Origin: Ignavibacteriales bacterium
Lineage (GTDB): Bacteria; Bacteroidota; Ignavibacteria; Ignavibacteriales; Ignavibacteriaceae
Direction of reading: 5' to 3'
Length of the DNA stretch: 64,000 bases
Assembly (NCBI GenBank): GCA_016709765.1
Contig: JADJMD010000013.1
Coordinates: 62,001-126,000, forward strand
Made by a program: the position numbers and the translations under genes. The notes below the pieces were generated by a model, which saw only the letters and a program-made list of their open reading frames with translations, made no database searches and was not told the DNA's origin. Shown one piece after another: positions 7,730 to 15,986 of this stretch (within the stretch, counting starts at the first letter, position 1; every line of letters starts with the position of its first letter).

Positions 7730-8503
7730 TTAGAATATTAACATCCATAACAAATAATCCAATATTAAAATTAATGCTGCAGAAATTACAAACGATCTTA
7801 TAGTTGCTAATCCAACTCCTTCTGCACCACCTTCAGTTCTAAATCCAATATGACAGCCCAGAAGCGAAGTAACACCGCCAAAGAAAACCGTTTTAACTAA
7901 TCCTGAGACTAAATCTGTAATATCAAAAAACCTGCTTACTGAATTAAAGAAAACTGCAAATGAAACTCCAAGAAAATAATTTGAGACTAAATAAGCACCA
8001 AATACTGCAATAGTATTTGCAAAGATCACAAGTATGGGCATCATAATTATTGCAGCTAAAAATCTTGGCATTGCTAAATATCTAACAGGACTTATCGCCA
8101 TTGTTTCAAGTGCATCAATTTGTTCCGTTACTTTCATAGTACCAAGTTCTGCTGCAATTGAAGCGCCAACTCTTCCGGCAATTACTATTCCAGTTAAAAC
8201 AGGGCCAAGTTCAGTTATAATTGCTCGAGTTGTTGCACCACCCAAAAACGATAAAGGAGCAATCCCTTTTAATTGATAAGCAGCTTGCCAAGCAGAAACA
8301 GCACCCGTAAAAACCGCAATAATTAGAACAAGCGGGAGAGAGTTTACACCAATGTGCTCCATCTGAAAAAAAATTAATTTTTTACTTTTTGGTGCCTGTG
8401 CAAGATTTTTAATTATACCGAAAAACAGATTAGAGATTTGCCCAAATTCCTGCAGGAATGCTAACGTTTTATTACCAAGTTTTTGAACTGCTGCTGATAT
8501 CAA
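7730..8503 (-). CDS. MlaE-type ABC transporter permease
   Basis: The 257-residue membrane protein matches the MlaE/YrbE permease family: 'FQMEHIGVNSLPLVLIIAVF', 'GAVSAWQAAYQL', 'ITELGPVLTGIVIAGRVGAS' and 'AAELGTMKVTEQIDALETM' are the family hallmarks, including the conserved Glu-Leu-Gly coupling helix. It has five to six hydrophobic segments. The family moves phospholipids between the two membranes of diderm bacteria with an MlaF ATPase and an MCE-domain protein. Neither partner lies next to it here; they could be just outside or elsewhere. The start is TTG without a clear ribosome-binding site. Confidence 0.9.
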   Translation of the reverse strand: MISAAVQKLGNKTLAFLQEFGQISNLFFGIIKNLAQAPKSKKLIFFQMEHIGVNSLPLVLIIAVFTGAVSAWQAAYQLKGIAPLSFLGGATTRAIITELGPVLTGIVIAGRVGASIAAELGTMKVTEQIDALETMAISPVRYLAMPRFLAAIIMMPILVIFANTIAVFGAYLVSNYFLGVSFAVFFNSVSRFFDITDLVSGLVKTVFFGGVTSLLGCHIGFRTEGGAEGVGLATIRSFVISAALILILDYLLWMLIF

Positions 8504-8839
8504 AACAAGTTTTCTAATTGTCTAATTATTGATTTACAAACTTAAAGAAAAAAGCAGGAATATTTGATTTCAATAATCAAAATTTCCGTCATGATTCTCT
8601 CACTAAAATTCATCATTAAATCTTTATATCAATACATAAATTCAAAACGAGACATCAAATAGCATTTTGGATATCATTTCTCTTTTAAAAAGTTGATATT
8701 TTTAAATTAAACTAACAATACTATGGCATTATAGTTATAAATAGATTCATCAATTTTAATAGGGATTTTCGTATCCTTTATATTTACTGTTGATAAACAA
8801 TAGTTTTAAATTCTGTTTACCACTAATGATAAGTTAAAC
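8504..8839. other. AT-rich divergent intergenic region
   Basis: This 336-bp gap separates the minus-strand MlaE permease from the plus-strand hybrid kinase, so it must hold both promoters. I saw no open frame of note, no convincing hairpin and no operator-like palindrome. Reading-frame starts near 8826 close within four codons. Confidence 0.6.
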
Positions 8840-11800
8840 TTGGAACATAATACTCTAAATCTTATAGACAGTGCACCGATAGCAATTCTTACTTTTAATA
8901 AGAGTGGTGAAATTGATTACTCTAATAAAGCCTTTGGTGATTTGGAACTCTTATATGGATTTGAGTACCCCGCCAATCTTATGGGTTCAAGTATTTTTGG
9001 GAAAGAATTATTTCCAAAATTTACTATTACAAACGAGCTGAATGACATTTTATCCGGACTGCCGTTTGAAAAAGAGCTAAACTTTGTTGAAACAAAATCT
9101 CGCGGATTGATTCATCTGATAATAAAAGGCGCACCAATTATTGATGGAACCGAAATTATTGGAGGATTGATTATTGTTGAAGATTTAAAAATTCTTACCA
9201 AGACTAAAAAAGAATCCGCAATAAGAAGTGATTTTATAGAAAATGCTATTCATAATGTGTCCGATTTTTTTCTTGTTGTTGACAGATTAGAGCGAGTACA
9301 ATTCTTTTCAAAAAATATTTTGCATTATTTAAATGTTCCTGCAAATTTAATTCAAGGTGTAGCACTAGGAAGTCTGTTTGATTCTGACACTTCTCGAGTT
9401 GTAAAAGAATATTTTGAATTTGCAAAGAAAAATCGCGCAGTATTTACTGAAAAATTATCATATGAAGTTAGAGGAAACAGAAAAGTTTTTGAGTGCCGTT
9501 TTGTTCCACAAGAAAATTATAGAAAAGAAATAAGTTTTGTTTACTTATTCTTTAAAGATATTACGGCACAGGAAAGAGAAATTGATAATCTTTATAAAGA
9601 AGTTAACAAACTTGAATTTTATAGATCCATATCTAAAAAAATCAATGAAGCCATTTTTGTAATTGATGACAATAATAAAATAGAAAATTGGGATGCTAGC
9701 GCCGAGAATTTATACGAAGTTAGTAAAGAAGAAGCTTTAGGGAGTACTGCTCACGATGTTGTTAGTATTTTTTCGGATAGTTTTCTTGATTCTCTAAGAT
9801 TAAAACTCAATGGAAAAGATGTTCATAAAATAGTTTTATCATATTTTGATAAGAATAGAGAGAAAAAAACTTACGAAACTTATTTTACTTTTCTTGATGA
9901 AAAGAAAAGACGAATCGTAGTAAAAAGCATTGATATATCAGACAAAATACATTTTGAAGAAGGATTAAAATTATCATTAAAAGGTTTGCGGGATATTGTT
10001 TCTAAAGCCCCGTTGATGATTTGCAATATTGATAGAGATGGACAGATTTTATTTGCCAATTCTACTTTTCAGAAAAAACTCGGATTTACAGAAGAAGAAT
10101 TACTTTCAAAAAGTTTTTATGATTTAATCGATCCACCCTATTTAGAAAATAATATTTTAGATTTAAAAAGTTTTAATGGCGATGAAGTAAAAACTATTAC
10201 TCTGCCTATAATTTATAGGGATAAAGATTCAATACTACTAAATGTTGTATTTCATACTTCCAGAGATTCCGAAAACAGAATACAGTTCTTTAATTGCTTT
10301 CTCAGTGAGTTTACAGAAACCAAGCAGACAACAGAAGAGTCAAACCTGTACTTATCACTTATCGATTCTGCTTATGATGGGATTGCTTTGGGATTTGAAG
10401 GCAGAATAATTATTGCCAATCAATCATTTGCAAAAATATTTGGCTACAGCAGCAATGATGAGTTAATACATAAAGACATCATTGAATTTGCATCCAACGA
10501 AGATATTATAAAAGTTGCTGAATACTTCCGTTTGTTAGAACGAAAAAAAGAAGTGCCAGCACGATTTGATTTTCTTGGTAAGAAAAAAGATGGGAGCAGC
10601 CTACATACAGAGCTTTCAATTGGATCATTTAAATCCAATGATAATAATTATACTGTAATGATTGCCCGCGATATAACGGAGAGAATTAGAACTCAGCGTG
10701 CAATAAAGGAATCTGAAGAAAAATATAGAAACATTACGGAAAACATAGATGATTTTCTTTTTACTTTCGAAAGAATTGGATTAGGATTAAGGCCAATTTT
10801 CTGCACATCTTCAATTCAAAAAGTAACCGGTTATACTCAAGCAGAGTTTCTTACTGATTCAAAATTATTTTTAAAGGCAATTCATCCAAGTGATTTTGGT
10901 GGTATCAAACCTAAACTTATTAATTTAATGAAGAGTCGGATACAGCTTTCTGGTGAGTTTGAGTTTAGAATTATTAATAAGCAAGGTAACATTGTTTGGG
11001 TAAGGACAAAAATAAATCTTGTTAGAACAGCAACAGGTAGAATTCAAAAAGTATTTGGCCTTGTAAGTGATGTTACTTTTAGAAAACGAGCTGAAGAAGA
11101 ACTAAAAAAATCAACAGAAAATCTTATAAAGCTTAATGAAACAAAAGATCGCTTTATATCAATTATCTCTCACGATTTGAGAACACCATTTAGTTCAATA
11201 CTGGGATTTACGGATTTACTTGCAAATGATCAGGAATTATCTGAAGATGAGCGAAACCAATATATAAAATATATTCAAGAGTCTTCGCGTTCAATGTTAG
11301 CTCTAGTTAATTCACTTTTGGATTGGACAAGAATACAGACAGGTAGAATAAAATTTGAACCGCAGAAAATTGATGTTTCAAAAGTTGTTTTGGATTCTGT
11401 TAATGCGCTTTCCGGATCCGCAATACAAAAAGGTATTGAAGTTTTATCTCAGGTAAATAAATCATTATTTCTTTTCGTTGATAAAAATTTGATAACACAA
11501 GTATTTAATAATATTATTTCTAACGCTATAAAATTTACTAACAAAGGCGGCGTCATTAAAATATCTAACGAAGCAATTATTAATTCGCGCTTTGTAAAGT
11601 TTAGTGTTAAAGATACCGGAGTAGGAATCAAACAAGATGATCTTGCAAAACTTTTTAGTGTTGATGCTAAATTTACTTCAGAAGGAACTGCGGGTGAAAA
11701 AGGTAGTGGTTTAGGATTGTCGCTTGTAAAGGAAATTATAGAAAAGCATGGCGGAACAATCGAAGTTGAAAGTGAATTTGAGAAAGGAACTGAATTTAAT

Positions 11801-12205
11801 TTTACTTTGCCAATTGCTTCTTCAAATATTTTGATTGTTGATGATAATAAAACTGATCGTTTACTTTATTCAAAAATCCTAAAAAATATAGCTCCGGAAT
11901 ATGAAGTTGAAGTTGCATCAGATGGCAAAGAGGCAATTCAGAAAATATTGTCATCACCCCCCGCACTAGTGATTACAGATCACGCTATGCCTGTTATGAA
12001 TGGTTATGAATTTGTGATCGAATTAAAAAAGATGGACATAAAGGGAAAGCCACCTGTAATTGTTTTAAGCAGCGATATTGATCGTGCAACAATAAATGAT
12101 TATACGGAACTTGGAATTGAATTTGTGTTTCAAAAACCCGTAAACATTGGAAGTTTCAAACTTGCGATTGAAAAATCACTTCAAAAAGGATTGAGCGGAG
12201 ATTAA
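8840..12205 (+). CDS. Multi-PAS hybrid sensor histidine kinase with C-terminal receiver
   Basis: This 1121-residue protein appears soluble, with no clear transmembrane helix. About six PAS-type segments fill residues 5-760; 'ITAQERE', 'DISDKIHFEEGL', 'ITERIRTQRAI' and 'VTFRKRAEEEL' mark PAC ends. A HisKA dimerisation helix carries the phospho-accepting His778 ('SIISHDLRTPFSSILGF'). The HATPase domain shows 'NNIISNAIKFT', 'DTGVGIKQDD' and 'GSGLGLSLVKEI'. A receiver with Asp1047 ('LVITDHAMPVMNG') and a late 'FQKPV' lysine ends the protein. No output domain or partner gene is adjacent. The start is TTG with only weak ribosome-binding sequence, so the true start may differ slightly. Confidence 0.93.
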   Translation: MEHNTLNLIDSAPIAILTFNKSGEIDYSNKAFGDLELLYGFEYPANLMGSSIFGKELFPKFTITNELNDILSGLPFEKELNFVETKSRGLIHLIIKGAPIIDGTEIIGGLIIVEDLKILTKTKKESAIRSDFIENAIHNVSDFFLVVDRLERVQFFSKNILHYLNVPANLIQGVALGSLFDSDTSRVVKEYFEFAKKNRAVFTEKLSYEVRGNRKVFECRFVPQENYRKEISFVYLFFKDITAQEREIDNLYKEVNKLEFYRSISKKINEAIFVIDDNNKIENWDASAENLYEVSKEEALGSTAHDVVSIFSDSFLDSLRLKLNGKDVHKIVLSYFDKNREKKTYETYFTFLDEKKRRIVVKSIDISDKIHFEEGLKLSLKGLRDIVSKAPLMICNIDRDGQILFANSTFQKKLGFTEEELLSKSFYDLIDPPYLENNILDLKSFNGDEVKTITLPIIYRDKDSILLNVVFHTSRDSENRIQFFNCFLSEFTETKQTTEESNLYLSLIDSAYDGIALGFEGRIIIANQSFAKIFGYSSNDELIHKDIIEFASNEDIIKVAEYFRLLERKKEVPARFDFLGKKKDGSSLHTELSIGSFKSNDNNYTVMIARDITERIRTQRAIKESEEKYRNITENIDDFLFTFERIGLGLRPIFCTSSIQKVTGYTQAEFLTDSKLFLKAIHPSDFGGIKPKLINLMKSRIQLSGEFEFRIINKQGNIVWVRTKINLVRTATGRIQKVFGLVSDVTFRKRAEEELKKSTENLIKLNETKDRFISIISHDLRTPFSSILGFTDLLANDQELSEDERNQYIKYIQESSRSMLALVNSLLDWTRIQTGRIKFEPQKIDVSKVVLDSVNALSGSAIQKGIEVLSQVNKSLFLFVDKNLITQVFNNIISNAIKFTNKGGVIKISNEAIINSRFVKFSVKDTGVGIKQDDLAKLFSVDAKFTSEGTAGEKGSGLGLSLVKEIIEKHGGTIEVESEFEKGTEFNFTLPIASSNILIVDDNKTDRLLYSKILKNIAPEYEVEVASDGKEAIQKILSSPPALVITDHAMPVMNGYEFVIELKKMDIKGKPPVIVLSSDIDRATINDYTELGIEFVFQKPVNIGSFKLAIEKSLQKGLSGD

Positions 12206-12210
12206 ATTAT

Positions 12211-12238
12211 ATCGAGACCATAAATGATTGATCTCGAT
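12211..12238. terminator. Hairpin between convergent genes
   Basis: ATCGAGA (12211-12217) pairs with TCTCGAT (12232-12238) across a 14-base loop. It lies 6 bp after the hybrid kinase stop codon and 11 bp past the pullulanase stop on the other strand. It has no strong T-tract, so it is a moderate candidate. Confidence 0.5.
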
Positions 12239-12248
12239 TGTAAAATTC

Positions 12249-14336
12249 CTATTTCTTCTTCAACACTAAACCGGTGGATGATTTTATTGAAATTGTTCCG
12301 CTTACAGTGGAAATAGGTTTTATTCCTGCTTTATCTGAATTAACTAAAACATCCCACTTTCCTTTCGGCAATTCAAATAAAACTTCTTTAACAGGATGTG
12401 CATTTAAAAGCACCATAAAATCTTCATCATTGTGTTTTACTTCGTAACAGATTGCAAAATCATTATCCTTAACAGAAATAAATTTCACTTCATCGTATTC
12501 TGCTCTTCGGAATGATTGAAATTCTTTTCGCAGTTCGATTAAGCCCTGGTAATAATCCAATAAATCCTTATTCATCTTTGCATGATCATAATTTATATAA
12601 TTTACTTCATTGTCTTTATCATAAGTGTTGTGGTCAATCATTCCACGATGAGGATCGTTTTGATTTGTAAGTGGAATAACTTTACTACGTGCAAATTCCT
12701 GCCCGCTATGAATCATTGTCATTCCCCGTGAAGTAAACAAAAACAATGCTCCAAGTTTATTAAGTTTTAATTGAGTTGGGGTTAATATTGCATTTTTATC
12801 AACATCATTTATCACTTCATCAGGTTTTACATCACCAAGACCAAGCCTTATAAAATCGCCAAAAGTTAGTCCATCGTGTGATTCTAAATAATTTACAGAA
12901 TGATCCGGTTTTTGAAATAAACCAAGTGAATCTTTTGTAAGTGTTCCATTTACGTAACTCTTAATTCTTTGCAGCGAATTATTTCCGTACCACGTTCCAA
13001 AAATCCAGCCGTGTCCGTCTTTGGGGTTTTCCCCTTTTATTCCATTTCTTATTTGATCATTCCACGCACCCCACCCGCGTAAAGAAAATCCCTGGGGATC
13101 ATAACCTCCGCCCCAAGGTTCGCAAACAAATACAACATCAGGATTTATTTTTTTTGCTTCATAAATAATTGTTTCTATCGTTTCCCAATCCAAAAGTTTT
13201 CCAAGATCAAAACGGAAACCATCAACATGATATTCTTTCATCCAATATAAAATACTTTCTACAATTAATTTTCTTAACATTGGAGCTTCTGTTCGTAAGT
13301 CGTTTCCGCAGCCACTAACTTCGCAATAACTTCCATCAGGATTTAACCTAAAATAATATTCTCTATCAATCTCTTTTAAGTTGCCAAATTCATATTCAGA
13401 AAGATGATTGTAAACAACATCCATCATAACTGCAATATTTTCATTGTGGAAAGCTTTTACCATATCTTTAAAATCAGTTACAGCTTTTGCATCTGCACCA
13501 CTCCATTTATTAAGCTCTAACTCGCGAGTATTTTCTGAATAGTAAGTTTCAGGTGCAAAAAATGAAGCTGTCATATATCCCCAATGATTTCTTTCGTAAG
13601 GATTCCAGGTATTAAACTTTCCTCGTAAAGAATCTTTAAATGGGATTTCTATGTTTGCAAATTCCTGCGAAGGTAAAAGTTCAACCGTATTTACGCCAAG
13701 ATTTTTTATGTAATCTATACCACCGGTTTTACCCTTTTCTATCAGACCTTTATAAGTTCCGCGTTCTTTAACTCCGGAAGTTTGATGTTCAGTCATATCA
13801 CGCACGTGCATTTCATAAACAATTAAATCACGCCAGTCACGTTGAATCCAATTATCATTTTGCCAATCATAATTACCTTCTTTGAAAACAATACTTTTGC
13901 GCGGAGTAAAATAAGAGTTGTAGCTTGCAACGGCTTTTGCGTATGGATCAATACAAAGCACCGTTTCTTTATCTTTATGTTTTACATTAAATCCATAAAA
14001 TTTTCCGTAAAGTTCTCCATCTAGCGAAGTTTCCCAAACAGCATTTTCATCACGAATCATATCATATTCTTTTCCTTTTTGCTCATCAACTTTATTAAAG
14101 ACTACGAGTGTAACTTTTTCAGCATTTGGAGTGAACAATCTAAAATATGTTTTTCCGTTCTCAACAAATGAACCGAGTTTTTTATCTGAGTAAATCTTAT
14201 CAAGTTCATCTTGCCTTAATTCAATCTCAGATTTACTTTTTACCTTAGAATTTGTTTTGTCTGAAATGTACAAGGGACTTCCTGTAAATGTTATTGTTAA
14301 TACTATTATTATCGATTTTAAAAGAAAACTTTTCAT
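12249..14336 (-). CDS. Exported type I pullulanase (GH13)
   Basis: The 695-residue protein has an N-terminal signal-like hydrophobic segment. A CBM48-like beta domain (roughly residues 55-140, 'YFRLFTPNAEKVTLVVFNK') is followed by a GH13 barrel. Region I is 'MMDVVYNHLSEY' near residue 305 and region II is 'DGFRFDLGKLLD' with the nucleophile Asp. Region III is 'VFVCEPWGGGYDP' near 404 with the acid Glu, and region IV is 'NYLESHDGLTFGD' near 485. 'YEMHVRDMTEH' is the pullulanase subfamily block. It cleaves alpha-1,6 branches in pullulan, starch or glycogen. The lack of a lipobox Cys suggests a periplasmic or secreted enzyme. Confidence 0.92.
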   Translation of the reverse strand: MKSFLLKSIIIVLTITFTGSPLYISDKTNSKVKSKSEIELRQDELDKIYSDKKLGSFVENGKTYFRLFTPNAEKVTLVVFNKVDEQKGKEYDMIRDENAVWETSLDGELYGKFYGFNVKHKDKETVLCIDPYAKAVASYNSYFTPRKSIVFKEGNYDWQNDNWIQRDWRDLIVYEMHVRDMTEHQTSGVKERGTYKGLIEKGKTGGIDYIKNLGVNTVELLPSQEFANIEIPFKDSLRGKFNTWNPYERNHWGYMTASFFAPETYYSENTRELELNKWSGADAKAVTDFKDMVKAFHNENIAVMMDVVYNHLSEYEFGNLKEIDREYYFRLNPDGSYCEVSGCGNDLRTEAPMLRKLIVESILYWMKEYHVDGFRFDLGKLLDWETIETIIYEAKKINPDVVFVCEPWGGGYDPQGFSLRGWGAWNDQIRNGIKGENPKDGHGWIFGTWYGNNSLQRIKSYVNGTLTKDSLGLFQKPDHSVNYLESHDGLTFGDFIRLGLGDVKPDEVINDVDKNAILTPTQLKLNKLGALFLFTSRGMTMIHSGQEFARSKVIPLTNQNDPHRGMIDHNTYDKDNEVNYINYDHAKMNKDLLDYYQGLIELRKEFQSFRRAEYDEVKFISVKDNDFAICYEVKHNDEDFMVLLNAHPVKEVLFELPKGKWDVLVNSDKAGIKPISTVSGTISIKSSTGLVLKKK

Positions 14337-14350
14337 AGTTAGTCCTGATA

Positions 14351-14680
14351 TTATTCTGAATAGATTTCGCCATCAACAACGGGTGTAACGCATATTAGTG
14401 GATTTTCTGCAACGCCAAATCGCTGAAAGATTTCCTCAAATAATTGGAAATGCATTCCACGTTTTTCTAATTTATGAAACTTTGCGTATTCCATAAACTT
14501 TTCATTTTTATCAGTTGGCGCATCAAACACTATAGCTTTTGGATAATCTTCTTTAGCAAGAGATTTTAGAAATTCAATTTTTCTGTCGTCTCCACCTTCC
14601 ATTTCGTACGATACTACTTTGAAGGCTTCAACTAATCCGCTATTTATTACTAAATAAATATTTAAAATAATTTCGTTCAT
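14351..14680 (-). CDS. Hypothetical protein, overlaps membrane gene upstream
   Basis: I do not recognise this protein of about 109 residues. It has a hydrophobic stretch at its N-terminus and then a soluble, charged part ('EGGDDRKIEFLKSLAKEDYP', 'AIVFDAPTDKNEKFMEYAKF'). The start is uncertain: an ATG at 14680 is used here and an ATG ten codons earlier is equally possible, neither with a clear ribosome-binding site. It overlaps the end of the 7TM gene by about 41 bp, which points to translational coupling and a shared function. It ends 14 bp before the pullulanase start, so the three genes may be cotranscribed. Confidence 0.6.
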   Translation of the reverse strand: MNEIILNIYLVINSGLVEAFKVVSYEMEGGDDRKIEFLKSLAKEDYPKAIVFDAPTDKNEKFMEYAKFHKLEKRGMHFQLFEEIFQRFGVAENPLICVTPVVDGEIYSE

Positions 14681-15359
14681 CGTTAAAAGGTGAATTATAT
14701 AAACATACAAAACTTAGACATACTGCATATATAAATGCAAACTTGCACATTATACTTTCAATAGAAGAAATGATAGAATAATTGCCTGCCGTAAAGATCA
14801 AAATAAATCCTAAAGTTGATGGTAAGCTTATAAAGATTGATCCAAATAATAAAACCTTAGCAATTAATTTTTGCTTTTTGTCATCAGTTTTTGGGATAAA
14901 TTTTATAAATAAAACTATTGAAATCAAAATAGGCAGATAATAGAACGCACCAAATAAATCTCCCAGCGGATAGTGATAACTTGCATAAAGTACAGTACAC
15001 TTTGCAACAACAAATTTTGGGAGAACAAATAAATAGTATATCGAAAATGAGATGGCAGGAATAAATATCAAACTACTTTTAAAATTAAGTTTTACATTTT
15101 GTGTAAGGGTTAGTGCAAGTAATAAATTTAGTGGCGGAAGGAATCCAATAACTACAAAGGCTATATATGGATAAATAGAATCCTGAAGCCCAACCTGGCA
15201 CATTAAGAATTCCATAGTTTGATAAGCTGCAAGTAAAGTAATCATAAGCATTGCAATTATGTTTACTTTGTTCTTTTCAATAAATACAATCAGATTGAAC
15301 AACAGTAAAAACTCAATGCAAGCTATAAGAAGCGATACTATTCCATTCCAGTTATCCAA
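14640..15359 (-). CDS. Polytopic membrane protein with about seven helices
   Basis: The 239-residue protein is hydrophobic throughout, with about seven predicted helices and short loops. An example of the loops is 'KFIPKTDDKKQKLIAKVLLF'. The layout resembles the membrane input modules of 7TM-type sensor proteins, but no kinase or cyclase follows, so this is only a topological likeness. The start is TTG, decided by AAGGA six bases upstream; no ATG lies nearby in frame. It has several Cys residues in or near helices. It overlaps the following small gene. Function unknown. Confidence 0.75.
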   Translation of the reverse strand: MDNWNGIVSLLIACIEFLLLFNLIVFIEKNKVNIIAMLMITLLAAYQTMEFLMCQVGLQDSIYPYIAFVVIGFLPPLNLLLALTLTQNVKLNFKSSLIFIPAISFSIYYLFVLPKFVVAKCTVLYASYHYPLGDLFGAFYYLPILISIVLFIKFIPKTDDKKQKLIAKVLLFGSIFISLPSTLGFILIFTAGNYSIISSIESIMCKFAFIYAVCLSFVCLYNSPFNDERNYFKYLFSNK

Positions 15360-15505
15360 ATTGGTTCCTTATTTTTTGAAATCAAAAATAATGATTTCTT
15401 CTAGCAATAATGCTATTATTTTTACCCTTAAATAGACATTAAAATTGATACTTAATCATTCGTTGTTCAAGTATGTTGATCTCAACAATTAAAAAGGATA
15501 TTCAG

Positions 15506-15931
15506 ATGAAAATCAAGATCTTGTTTGTGCTTGCTTTAACAACATTTTTCTCTGCAGGTTTAGTAACTAAAACATTCGCACAAAATGAACCAATTTTGTA
15601 CTTCTGCGAAAAGTACGATTCTAAAAGAGGAGAAATTGGGGTCAGCGATAGATTCACAACCGGTTATTTAACTGTCATGGTAAAATCTGATGATCCATTA
15701 GATCTTGAAGATGTTCATATTCAATTTGATAAACTAAACGAAAGAAACAAAAAATTTGAATTCTACAAAAAATATGATTACACAATTGATCCTGATATGA
15801 GTTATGTTTTCTTTGCAAAGAATTCAGACAGTGATTTGAAATTTGAAGAACCAGGGTTTTATAGAGTTTTCTTACTAGATGACAATGATAAAACAGTAGC
15901 AAGCGCATTGATAGAAATTGTTCCTAAATAG
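15506..15931 (+). CDS. Small exported protein of unknown function
   Basis: The protein of about 141 residues has a classic signal peptide ('MKIKILFVLALTTFFSAGLV', cleavage near 'TFAQN'). The mature part, of about 115 residues, is probably all beta and contains 'RFTTGYLTVMVKSDDPLDLE', 'DMSYVFFAKNSDSD' and 'FEEPGFYRVFLLDDN'. That resembles a bacterial Ig-like or carbohydrate-binding-like fold, but I cannot name a family. The start at 15506 is preferred to an ATG 33 bp upstream, because AAGGA lies eight bases before it and the signal peptide begins right there. It ends just before a strong terminator and is probably monocistronic. Confidence 0.8.
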   Translation: MKIKILFVLALTTFFSAGLVTKTFAQNEPILYFCEKYDSKRGEIGVSDRFTTGYLTVMVKSDDPLDLEDVHIQFDKLNERNKKFEFYKKYDYTIDPDMSYVFFAKNSDSDLKFEEPGFYRVFLLDDNDKTVASALIEIVPK

Positions 15932-15940
15932 TTTTTACAA

Positions 15941-15968
15941 AAAACGGCAGTTGATAAACTGCCGTTTT
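15941..15968. terminator. Bidirectional intrinsic terminator
   Basis: AAAACGGCAGTT (15941-15952) and AACTGCCGTTTT (15957-15968) form a perfect 12-bp stem with a GATA loop. A-rich and T-rich flanks on both sides let it serve the plus-strand small exported gene and the minus-strand T9SS gene, which converge here. Confidence 0.92.
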
Positions 15969-15986
15969 AGATAATTTAGTATAATA

